Source of the DNA: Clostridia bacterium
Lineage (GTDB): Bacteria; Bacillota; Clostridia; UBA1381
Direction of reading: 5' to 3'
DNA length: 10,103 nt
Assembly: GCA_900751685.1 (NCBI GenBank)
Contig: CAADSR010000100.1
Span: 1-10,103 of the forward strand
Position 1 is the stretch's first letter; each line of letters begins with the position of its first letter. The position numbers and the translations under genes are program-made. Positions 1 to 5,881 of this stretch are shown one piece after another. Under the pieces are notes generated by a model. The model had not been told where the DNA came from and did no database searches. It saw only the letters and a program-made list of their open reading frames with translations.

Positions 1-584
1 ATCCCCATGCCGACCATATCGGCGCCATGGCGGAAGTCATCGATTCCATCCCAGTCGATTCTATTTATATGCCCCGTGCAGCTACGAATACTGTGACCTA
101 TAAGCATTTGCTTGAGACGATACAATCCCATCAGTTGTCTATCCATGCTGCCAAAGCAGGTACGGTCCTGTTTGACGGCCCAAATGGAAAAGCAGAATTT
201 CTTGGGCCCCTTTCAGAAGAATACGATGATTTAAATAACAGTTCCGCTGTTTTAAAATTATCATATGGCGCTACGGCTTACCTTCTTATGGGAGATGCTG
301 AGAAACAAGTGGAGCAGGAATTGCTTTCATCCTCTGCTGATCTCCAATGTGATGTATTAAAGCTGGGCCACCACGGGAGCAGCACCTCCTCTACAAAAGC
401 TTTTTTGTCGGCCGCTTCTCCCCAATTCGCAGTGATCAGTTGCGGACAAGGCAATGACTATGGGCATCCCCATAAGGAAGTTTTAAAACGTCTTGAAACG
501 CAAGGCATCCTTCCACTGCGTACCGACCAAAAAGGCACGGTGGTCCTTTCCAGTGACGGCTGGGTAATTACAGAAAGACAGTAG
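1..584 (+). CDS. ComEC-type metallo-beta-lactamase-fold hydrolase, 5' end cut by window edge
   Basis: This is the C-terminal part of an MBL-fold metal hydrolase of the ComEC/Rec2 C-terminal-domain type; the reading frame is open to the left edge. The first complete codons read P-H-A-D-H-I-G, and the two bases before them (AT) fit a His codon, so the metal-binding HxHxDH motif lies right at the edge. Further expected metal-site elements follow: MGDAEK (Asp), LGHHGSSTSS (His) and YGHPHKEVL (His) near the C-terminus, all in the order typical of the family. About 193 residues are visible. In ComEC this domain is fused to a membrane channel for DNA uptake; stand-alone copies are common in Firmicutes, and their substrate (nucleic acid or other phosphoester) is mostly unproven. 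Whether this copy is stand-alone or fused cannot be seen. The DUF3006 gene starts 16 bases after the stop, probably in the same operon. Confidence 0.9.
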   Translation, partial: PHADHIGAMAEVIDSIPVDSIYMPRAATNTVTYKHLLETIQSHQLSIHAAKAGTVLFDGPNGKAEFLGPLSEEYDDLNNSSAVLKLSYGATAYLLMGDAEKQVEQELLSSSADLQCDVLKLGHHGSSTSSTKAFLSAASPQFAVISCGQGNDYGHPHKEVLKRLETQGILPLRTDQKGTVVLSSDGWVITERQ

Positions 585-600
585 GAAAGGGGATTAAAAA

Positions 601-825
601 ATGTATGTGACCATTGACCGCTTTGAAGGAGATTATGCTGTTTTAGAGCTGGAAAACCGGGACCTGTTCCAGGTCTTGCGCAGCGAGGTGGAGCCTGCTG
701 TAGAAGGCGATGTACTTTTAATGGAACAAACAAAGGATGGAATAAAATTCATACTGGATACAAGCGAAACCACAAAAAGAAGAAAAAAAATTGACAGCTT
801 GATGGACAAGCTGTTTCATGATTAG
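601..825 (+). CDS. DUF3006 domain small protein
   Basis: A 74-residue protein matching the DUF3006 pattern: an N-terminal IDRFEG followed by AVLE, a central EGDVL turn, a late D plus T-rich segment, and a basic helix (KRRKKIDSLMDKLF) at the C-terminus. It is predicted to be a small beta-rich cytoplasmic protein with no signal peptide or membrane segment. The ATG is preceded by a purine-rich AGGAAAGGGG ribosome binding site that begins within the stop codon of the upstream MBL-fold gene. DUF3006 genes frequently sit directly after ComEC-like MBL genes, as here, so an accessory or regulatory role for that enzyme is a reasonable guess. No biochemical function is established for the family that I can name. 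Confidence 0.88.
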   Translation: MYVTIDRFEGDYAVLELENRDLFQVLRSEVEPAVEGDVLLMEQTKDGIKFILDTSETTKRRKKIDSLMDKLFHD

Positions 826-840
826 ACAGGAGTTTTGATA

Positions 841-1497
841 ATGGATATTACTGCTTTATTTGACCTTTCTTACGGAATGTATTTGATCGGCGCGACCGCA
901 GAAGGGATGCCCACAGGCTGTATTGTGAATACCTTAGGGCAAATCACCGCTGAGCCGGAATTAGTCAGTGTGAGCATTCACCATGAAAATTTCACAAGCG
1001 CCTGTATTCAAAACACGCGCCAGTTCAGTGTGTCGGTTTTAAGCGAGCGTACTGACCCTTCTATCATCCGTAGGTTCGGCTTTAAAAGCGGGCGTGACAC
1101 AGAAAAGTTTGCTGGATTCTCTTATGAGAAGATCGACCACGACCTTCCCGTGCTGTCCAGGAACATTTGCGGCTGGCTCCAATGTAAAGTAGAGCAAATC
1201 GTGGATGTCGGGACCCATGCGCTATTTATTGCACAGGTCACCGACTGCAAACGCTCCGAAGCTCCGATGACCCCGATGACGTATGAATATTATCATAAAG
1301 TCATCAAAGGAGGCGCTCCCAAAAAAGCGCCGACCTTCCAGTTCAATTCCCTTCTGACGAAAGAGGAACCGGCTGCACCGCGAAAATATGTATGCGATGT
1401 GTGCGGCTATGTCTATGACGGCGATCTTTCTGAGCTTCCGGACTACTGGAAATGCCCGGTGTGCGGCGTAGGGAAAGAACATTTCAGAAAAGCATAA
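841..1497 (+). CDS. Flavin reductase-rubredoxin fusion protein (Hrb-like)
   Basis: A 218-residue two-domain redox protein. Residues 1 to about 155 are a flavin-reductase-like FMN-binding split barrel, with the characteristic GCIVNTLGQIT segment (26-36) and a YYH element near 150-152. Residues 182-218 form a rubredoxin-like iron site with C185xxC188 and C205PxC208. The iron domain is shorter than a full rubredoxin: 16 residues separate the two Cys pairs, as in the compact domain of rubrerythrin. The architecture resembles the high-molecular-weight rubredoxin (Hrb) of Moorella, which passes electrons from NAD(P)H to a flavodiiron protein for O2 or NO reduction; no flavodiiron gene is in this window, so the partner is inferred. 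I chose the ATG at 841 because ACAGGAG lies eight bases upstream; an in-frame TTG at 835 is too close to that site. A terminator follows at 1515. Confidence 0.9.
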   Translation: MDITALFDLSYGMYLIGATAEGMPTGCIVNTLGQITAEPELVSVSIHHENFTSACIQNTRQFSVSVLSERTDPSIIRRFGFKSGRDTEKFAGFSYEKIDHDLPVLSRNICGWLQCKVEQIVDVGTHALFIAQVTDCKRSEAPMTPMTYEYYHKVIKGGAPKKAPTFQFNSLLTKEEPAAPRKYVCDVCGYVYDGDLSELPDYWKCPVCGVGKEHFRKA

Positions 1498-1514
1498 TAA
1501 TACCCATCTTTAGG

Positions 1515-1540
1515 ATCCCGTCCGGAAAGGGCGGGATTTT
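1515..1540 (+). terminator. Rho-independent terminator after the flavin reductase-rubredoxin gene
   Basis: A 9-bp stem (1515-1523 with 1529-1537, one G-U pair), a 5-base GGAAA loop, and a T run at 1537-1540 lie 17 bases after the stop codon. The T run is short, so some read-through into the CPBP gene, which starts at 1574, is possible. Confidence 0.8.
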
Positions 1541-1563
1541 ATGGATAGACAGACAACAGAAAC

Positions 1564-1568
1564 GGAGG
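1564..1568 (+). promoter_or_regulatory. Ribosome binding site setting the CPBP start
   Basis: GGAGG five bases before the ATG at 1574. It makes that codon the start rather than the in-frame ATG at 1541, which lies at the tail of the terminator and has no such site. Confidence 0.8.
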
Positions 1569-1573
1569 AAAAG

Positions 1574-2242
1574 ATGCATTCAAAAAAAATACATATATCA
1601 TTGATTTTATCCATTGCCCTTTGGGTTGCCGTCACAAATGCCTGGAATTATTCTTCCCTTTTATTTGGGAATATGGCAAATAATTGGGACAGCTATATTT
1701 ATGGCTATCTCAGCAGGCTTTTATGGGCGCTGCCATTCCTTCTATTGGCGCTCCGGCATTCCAGCCAGCTTCCCATAAGCTTTAAAAAGCTATTCTCCTA
1801 TAAAATAAACTGGCGCCCGTTCCTTATCTTATTTTCTGTTATTACGCTCTATACCTTTTTAGCAATGTTCGTGAACCATGGAGGACTATGGATCAACCCG
1901 GACATGATCCTGCTCCAGGAGCTCCCTAAATTTTTAGTCGTAGGTTTCGCCGAAGAGATGGTTTACCGCGGCTGGGGCATGAACGCATTTTCCTCTTCCA
2001 TGAGTGAAAGAAAAGCAAATTTGTGGTCTGCATTTTATTTTATGCTCCTGCATTTTCCCTCCTATTTCATTCATTGGTTTTTAGACGGCTCCTTTGCCCT
2101 TTCCGCCATGCTCAACCAGGCAGTTTGGGTTATCCTATTAGGGCTTGCCTTTGGTTATGTATTCCGTAAAAGCAAATCGATGCTGCCTGTAATGCTGGTT
2201 CATTTTTGGAGCGACTTCGCTTCCGTATTATTTGTAGGTTAA
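1574..2242 (+). CDS. CPBP family intramembrane metalloprotease
   Basis: A 222-residue hydrophobic protein with several predicted membrane segments (about residues 8-24, 45-61, 82-100, 116-126, 150-168 and 178-196). It carries the three CPBP (Abi/CAAX-type) motifs: E127-E128-M-V-Y-R132, FYFMLLH with H160, and HFWSD with H210 and D214. These supply the glutamate and histidine residues of the proposed active site, so the protein should be catalytically competent. Members of this family include CAAX prenyl proteases and bacterial proteins linked to bacteriocin self-immunity, but no peptide or bacteriocin gene is seen beside it, so the substrate is unknown. It stands between a terminator on its left and a bidirectional terminator on its right, and looks like a single-gene unit. 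No convincing promoter is visible in the 33 bases between the left terminator and the start, so its promoter may overlap upstream sequence, or it may rely on read-through. Confidence 0.9.
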   Translation: MHSKKIHISLILSIALWVAVTNAWNYSSLLFGNMANNWDSYIYGYLSRLLWALPFLLLALRHSSQLPISFKKLFSYKINWRPFLILFSVITLYTFLAMFVNHGGLWINPDMILLQELPKFLVVGFAEEMVYRGWGMNAFSSSMSERKANLWSAFYFMLLHFPSYFIHWFLDGSFALSAMLNQAVWVILLGLAFGYVFRKSKSMLPVMLVHFWSDFASVLFVG

Positions 2243-2243
2243 A

Positions 2244-2283
2244 AAAAAGCATGAAATTCCTATACGGAAATTTCATGCTTTTT
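2244..2283. terminator. Bidirectional terminator between convergent genes
   Basis: A perfect 15-bp inverted repeat (2244-2258 with 2269-2283) with a 10-base loop. It begins with an A run and ends with a T run, so it works as an intrinsic terminator on both strands. It lies between the CPBP stop (2242) and the fumarase-beta-like stop (2287), serving both converging transcripts. Confidence 0.9.
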
Positions 2284-2286
2284 ACT

Positions 2287-2838
2287 TTAAATTTCCCGGT
2301 ATCTTTGCTGCCCGGTTTCATAGATATCATTTCCTTCACAGTCGATCAAAACAGTCAGTGGAAGGTCTTCTACCTCCAAACGGCGGACCGCCTCTGTCCC
2401 CAGGTCTTCATAAGCGACTACCTCTGCTTTTTTGATTGAACGCGCGATCAATGCACCTGCGCCGCCTACAGCGCCTAGATAAACGGCTTGATTCCGCTTC
2501 ATTGCCTCGACCACTTCCCTGCTACGCGCTCCCTTTCCAATCATAGCACCCAATCCATGATCCAGTAAAAGAGGTGTATACGCATCCATCCTTCCGGCTG
2601 TAGTCGGACCGCAGGAACCAATAACCTGCCCGGGCTTTGCCGGGCAGGGGCCTGCATAATAAATGGCCTGTCCTTTTAGGTCAAAGGGAAACGGCTTGCC
2701 CGCTTCAAACTCCCGTACCATCCGTTCATGGGCAGCATCCCGCGCCGTATAGATCACACCAGAGATCAAGATCCGTTCTCCGGCTTTCAAGCTTGCCGCG
2801 GTCCCTTTGGTCACCGGCATCATTATTTTTCGCTCCAT
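2287..2838 (-). CDS. Class I fumarase / Fe-S hydro-lyase beta subunit (FumB/TtdB-like), without adjacent alpha
   Basis: A 183-residue protein matching the beta subunit (or C-terminal domain) of class I fumarases and L-tartrate dehydratases. Visible signatures in order are YTARDAAH (30-37), YYAGPCPAKPG (60-70), GSCGPTTAGRMD (74-85), MIGKGARS (99-106), a glycine/alanine run (GAVGGAGAL, 122-130) and EDLGTEA (144-150). Its length is normal for a separate beta subunit. The [4Fe-4S] cluster of these enzymes is carried by the alpha subunit, usually encoded directly upstream; here the upstream gene is a HAD hydrolase, so the protein cannot form a fumarase from this locus alone. The ATG at 2838 is preceded by AAGGAG, which overlaps the stop codon of the HAD gene 11 bases upstream, indicating cotranscription. 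It may pair with an alpha subunit encoded elsewhere or act on another hydroxy acid. Family assignment is firm, substrate is not. Confidence 0.9.
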   Translation of the reverse strand: MERKIMMPVTKGTAASLKAGERILISGVIYTARDAAHERMVREFEAGKPFPFDLKGQAIYYAGPCPAKPGQVIGSCGPTTAGRMDAYTPLLLDHGLGAMIGKGARSREVVEAMKRNQAVYLGAVGGAGALIARSIKKAEVVAYEDLGTEAVRRLEVEDLPLTVLIDCEGNDIYETGQQRYREI

Positions 2839-2849
2839 TGCCCTCTCCT

Positions 2850-3887
2850 TTATTCTAGTAACTCTCTAATATCATTTATAATATAAGCTGCCCCCAGATC
2901 CTCAAAATAAGGCCGTGCAGCAGCCCCTGTGATCCCGGTCAATACTGCGCAAAAATCAGCGCCCATTGTCTGTGCCGCCAAAATATCAGCACCCGCATCC
3001 CCAACGACTAATGTTTTCTCTATTTTTTGCGTCTCATAATCCTGCGCTAAGAGGCGGCTGTTTGGATACCCCTCCCCGTATACTGCTTTAAGGAACATCA
3101 ATGGGTGTGGTTTTGTAAGCGCCTGCATTTGCAGCTCTTTTTCGGCTTCTGCTACATGGTCATAATGAATAAACCCGTCTGACGCGATATACTGTAGCAA
3201 CCCCCAATTTTTCAAGGGTGCTTCGATTTCGCAGCCTGGCCGCCCGGTTCCAACACAAATGCGTTTTCCCGCCCGGAATAGTCCCGCAAAAACAGCAGTC
3301 AACTGCTCCAAAGGAATAATGGGTTCCTCTTTAAGCAGCAGCCCGCTTTTTCCGGCTTGCTTTGGCAGCTCCCCATAGGTCTTAGTGTAAAGTTCCTGCC
3401 CTAAAAACCATTCCTGAAAACACCGCTGCATCTGATTCCAAAACGGACTGCTCCGGCTGTAATCTGCTGGCGCACCACCAAATACAGAGGCCATCTTTTG
3501 TGACAAAATAGGATATTCCCCTAAAATATTATCACTTAGCTTGCTTGCCTCTGTCAAAACCTCTTCAAAACAGTCTGTTTTTAAGATCCGGCTTAGGCAA
3601 AAAACAACATACCCTAGATCCCAGTTACTATTGACACCCTTTTCTTTTAGTACGCGTATCAGCTCATCTCCGCAAAAAACATTGCTGCGGATGCTGCTGA
3701 CTTGCTTCATCCATTCCTCGGGACAAATCTTTTCGGTCCCATAATAATTTTTGCTGCGGCAGTATTCCCATACGGTGAGAGCGGCGCTGTTCCAATAATT
3801 TTGTTCACTGGTCACCACGCCGTCCATATCAAACACGATAGTATCATAAGCCTGGAGAAAAGACGCTATCTTCATTGGATGTCCCAT
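2850..3887 (-). CDS. HAD-family hydrolase with a large cap region
   Basis: A 345-residue haloacid-dehalogenase-superfamily protein, most likely a phosphatase. The Rossmann-core motifs are intact: motif I FDMDGVV with nucleophile D20 and acid D22, motif II VGTGRPG with T214, motif III K259 in TKPHP, and motif IV VVGDAGAD with D297 and D301. About 190 residues separate motifs I and II, far more than in phosphoglycolate-phosphatase-type members, so the cap (roughly 30-200) is unusually large and probably sets specificity. The ATG at 3887 has AGGA upstream at good spacing and lies inside the 3' end of the IGPD-like gene. An alternative ATG at 3875 forms an ATGA overlap with the stop of that gene; both starts imply translational coupling. 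Since E. coli HisB joins a HAD histidinol-phosphatase to an IGPD domain, a related job is conceivable, but the neighbouring IGPD is divergent and the substrate is unknown. Confidence 0.88.
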   Translation of the reverse strand: MGHPMKIASFLQAYDTIVFDMDGVVTSEQNYWNSAALTVWEYCRSKNYYGTEKICPEEWMKQVSSIRSNVFCGDELIRVLKEKGVNSNWDLGYVVFCLSRILKTDCFEEVLTEASKLSDNILGEYPILSQKMASVFGGAPADYSRSSPFWNQMQRCFQEWFLGQELYTKTYGELPKQAGKSGLLLKEEPIIPLEQLTAVFAGLFRAGKRICVGTGRPGCEIEAPLKNWGLLQYIASDGFIHYDHVAEAEKELQMQALTKPHPLMFLKAVYGEGYPNSRLLAQDYETQKIEKTLVVGDAGADILAAQTMGADFCAVLTGITGAAARPYFEDLGAAYIINDIRELLE

Positions 3888-4495
3888 TCGATTTTTCCTG
3901 CCACACCGCTTGTTTTGCCCTGGCGCTCGGCAGAGCAGGAAAACACCTCATGCAGTGCGCTGCCAACGCTCCGGAACACCGCCTCCCAAATGTGATGGCC
4001 GTTTTTGCCGCGGAGCAAATCTACTTGCAGCGTGCAAGCAGCCCCCTGGGCAAAGCCTTCAAGAAAGGTCACCAGGTCTTCTGAATACATCCCTTCTACC
4101 TCTCCGGGCACAAAAATTGCATGAGGATCCAAGTCAAAGAAAACACGGCTTTCAAAGCTGACCGCAGCTTCCGCCTTCGCTTCGTCAATAATCCCAACCG
4201 CGTCGCCAAAGCCCTTAATGCCCTTTTCCTGGCTGCGCCGGATGTGCTCGGCTGCTGCTTTCCCCAGGGCAATTCCTAAATCCTCGCAAATCACATGGGT
4301 CAATACGAATTGATCCAGCTTTACCTGGGCAGTAATATTGACTCCGCCGCGCCATGCAATATGCTCGATCATATGGTTCAAAAACGGGATAGGAGTATCG
4401 ATATGCTTCCGGTAATCCGGCTTTAACGGCGAAAAATCAAGGATCACCGTCATTTCTGATTCGGTCGTTTTTCTCGTTACTGTAATGGGTTCCAT
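3872..4495 (-). CDS. Imidazoleglycerol-phosphate dehydratase family protein (HisB-like, divergent active site)
   Basis: A 207-residue protein alignable end to end with IGPD, which dehydrates imidazoleglycerol phosphate in histidine synthesis. Retained features are IPFLNHM (36-42), a partial metal motif HVICED (67-72), IDEA (103-106), R117, and NGHHIWEAVF (165-174) with H167, H168 and E171. Several residues normally conserved differ: the His of the HG after FLDHM is R49, the second His of the first HHxxE is V68, the His of TLH is Q157, and the Lys after HHxxEAxF is R175. This leaves too few ligands for the usual di-manganese centre, so I doubt it makes histidine. Start chosen at ATG 4495, behind AAGGAGG (4502-4508); an in-frame GTG at 4519 lies upstream of that site. 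It overlaps the HAD gene at its 3' end, and a hairpin (4523-4557) lies upstream. Fold assignment is firm, function open. Confidence 0.85.
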   Translation of the reverse strand: MEPITVTRKTTESEMTVILDFSPLKPDYRKHIDTPIPFLNHMIEHIAWRGGVNITAQVKLDQFVLTHVICEDLGIALGKAAAEHIRRSQEKGIKGFGDAVGIIDEAKAEAAVSFESRVFFDLDPHAIFVPGEVEGMYSEDLVTFLEGFAQGAACTLQVDLLRGKNGHHIWEAVFRSVGSALHEVFSCSAERQGKTSGVAGKIEWDIQ

Positions 4496-4501
4496 GCTAT
4501 T

Positions 4502-4508
4502 CCTCCTT
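4502..4508 (-). promoter_or_regulatory. Strong ribosome binding site of the IGPD-like gene
   Basis: AAGGAGG on the minus strand, six bases before the ATG at 4495. It rules out the in-frame GTG at 4519 and lies only 14 bases after the hairpin, so hairpin formation or read-through could affect this gene's expression. Confidence 0.75.
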
Positions 4509-4522
4509 GCTCTTACCACAAC

Positions 4523-4557
4523 AAAAAGGATTTATAGGTTTTCTATAAATCCTTTTT
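4523..4557 (-). terminator. Perfect hairpin terminator between HisD-like and IGPD-like genes
   Basis: A perfect 15-bp inverted repeat (4523-4537 with 4543-4557) with a 5-base loop. On the minus strand the downstream arm ends in TTTTT, as in an intrinsic terminator; the other arm begins with AAAAA. It starts five bases after the HisD-like stop (4563). Only 14 bases lie between it and the ribosome binding site of the next gene, too few for a separate promoter, so the downstream genes need read-through, a regulated terminator, or a promoter overlapping the hairpin. It may also act as an mRNA-stabilising 3' end. Confidence 0.85.
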
Positions 4558-4562
4558 GACAA

Positions 4563-5861
4563 TTACTTTCTTTCCTTAACGGCCAGTCCATGTGTATCAA
4601 AGCCTTCTACCGTCGCAATACGGTAGGCATATTCACGGACATTCTCAAAACCGTCCTTGGATGCATACCCAATCGAAGACCGCTTTAAAAAGTCATTTAC
4701 AGACACACTGGAATAGGTCTTTGCAAAGCCGCCTGTGGGCAAAATCGCATTGGGGCCTAAAACAAAATTACACAGCGTTACCGGCGTATATTCGCCCAAT
4801 AAAATTTCTCCTGCATTTTTAATTTTAGGCAGGATATCAAACGGTTTTTCTGTCATGACCTCCATATGCTCCGGCGCATATTCATTGACAAAATCAATGG
4901 ATTCTTCTAAAGAATCCGTCAGGATCACACCGCCATATGTAGTCAAGTTCGTGGAAATAAACTCTTTCCGTTTAGGTGATACTTTTTCTAATTGGCGGTT
5001 TACAATAGGAAGCACCTGTTCGACTAATTCCTTGGAATGCGTCACAAGCAAAGCGGCGCTATCCGGGCCGTGCTCTGCTTCGATCATCCAGTCCAGTGCC
5101 ACCTTCTCCGGATCTGCTTTTTCATCAGCCAGCACAATGATTTCACTCGGCCCCGCCGGAAGCCCTGCGTCAATGTAATTTGCCAGCACACGCTTTGCTG
5201 CTGTTGCATAGCTGTTTCCAGGCCCAATGATCTTATGGCATTTTGGAATGGTCTCCGTCCCATAAGCTACTGCAGCGACAGCCTGGATCCCACCGACTTT
5301 ATAAATCTCAGTAATACCGATGATTTTCGCTGCTGCCAGAATAGCGTCGTCTACCCCGCCTTTTTCATTCGGCGGAGTCACAACAACGATCCTAGGAACT
5401 TTTGCCACCACTGCCGGAATCCCTAACATACATAACACCGAAGGAAAGCTCCCTTTTCCATGAGGGACATATAAGCAGACATCTACAATCGGCGTTGTTT
5501 TTTCGCCGACCATCAAGCCTTCGTCCACCATGGTAAACCACATTTCTTCCGGAAGCTGCTTTTCATGGAAATCATAAATATTCTTATAAGCGTATTCAAT
5601 TGCTTCCCTTGTTTTAGGGTCACAATGCTCATAGCCTGCTTCAATTTCTTCCGGTGTGACCTTCATTTGCTCTTCCGTCAAGGTCACATGGTCAAATTTT
5701 GCAGTATACTCTAATACCGCTTCATTTCCGCGCTTACGGATATCATCCGAAACTTCTTTTGCCACTTTCATTTGCTCTGTGATATCCAGCTCTGCGCGCC
5801 GCATGATAAATTCCTTTTTCTCCGGTGTCATCTCTGATAACCGATATACGTTTGGATTCAT
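4563..5861 (-). CDS. Histidinol dehydrogenase family protein (HisD-like, altered zinc site)
   Basis: A 432-residue protein of the HisD family, NAD-dependent zinc alcohol dehydrogenases that in histidine synthesis oxidise histidinol to histidine. Family signatures are clear: IIGPGNSYATAAKR (211-224), AGPSEIIVLADE (236-247), EAEHGPDS (261-268), APEHMEV (329-335) with the catalytic pair E331/H332, LPTGG (374-378), and a C-terminal EGFDTH with E419 and zinc ligand H424. Against E. coli HisD, zinc ligand Gln259 is E261, His262 is H264, Asp360 is N365 and His419 is H424; the substrate-contacting His367 is A372. The paired acid-amide changes keep a plausible zinc site, but loss of His367 argues against histidinol. 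HpsN, a sulfopropanediol dehydrogenase, shows that this family has other substrates. AGGAGG precedes the ATG. The start is 20 bases after the dnaJ stop, implying cotranscription with dnaJ. A strong hairpin follows the gene. Confidence 0.88.
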   Translation of the reverse strand: MNPNVYRLSEMTPEKKEFIMRRAELDITEQMKVAKEVSDDIRKRGNEAVLEYTAKFDHVTLTEEQMKVTPEEIEAGYEHCDPKTREAIEYAYKNIYDFHEKQLPEEMWFTMVDEGLMVGEKTTPIVDVCLYVPHGKGSFPSVLCMLGIPAVVAKVPRIVVVTPPNEKGGVDDAILAAAKIIGITEIYKVGGIQAVAAVAYGTETIPKCHKIIGPGNSYATAAKRVLANYIDAGLPAGPSEIIVLADEKADPEKVALDWMIEAEHGPDSAALLVTHSKELVEQVLPIVNRQLEKVSPKRKEFISTNLTTYGGVILTDSLEESIDFVNEYAPEHMEVMTEKPFDILPKIKNAGEILLGEYTPVTLCNFVLGPNAILPTGGFAKTYSSVSVNDFLKRSSIGYASKDGFENVREYAYRIATVEGFDTHGLAVKERK

Positions 5862-5881
5862 TGGCCTATCCTCCTGCTTGT

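Noticed and set aside
1541..1573. Eleven-residue N-terminal extension of the CPBP protein
   Set aside because: The upstream ATG directly follows the terminator T run and has no ribosome binding site, while the ATG at 1574 has GGAGG at ideal spacing.
4531..4562. Possible promoter for the IGPD-like gene (TTGTCA ... TATAAA on the minus strand)
   Set aside because: The spacer is 20 bases, too long for a normal sigma-A promoter, and the -10-like sequence is part of the hairpin arm.
4735..5426. Plus-strand open frames opposite the HisD-like gene
   Set aside because: They mirror a well-conserved minus-strand enzyme; no family motifs or ribosome binding sites are seen.
3872..5861. Reading the HisD-like and HisB-like genes as an ordinary histidine biosynthesis operon
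   Set aside because: No other his genes are present, a strong hairpin separates the two, and both proteins differ at residues important for metal or substrate binding.
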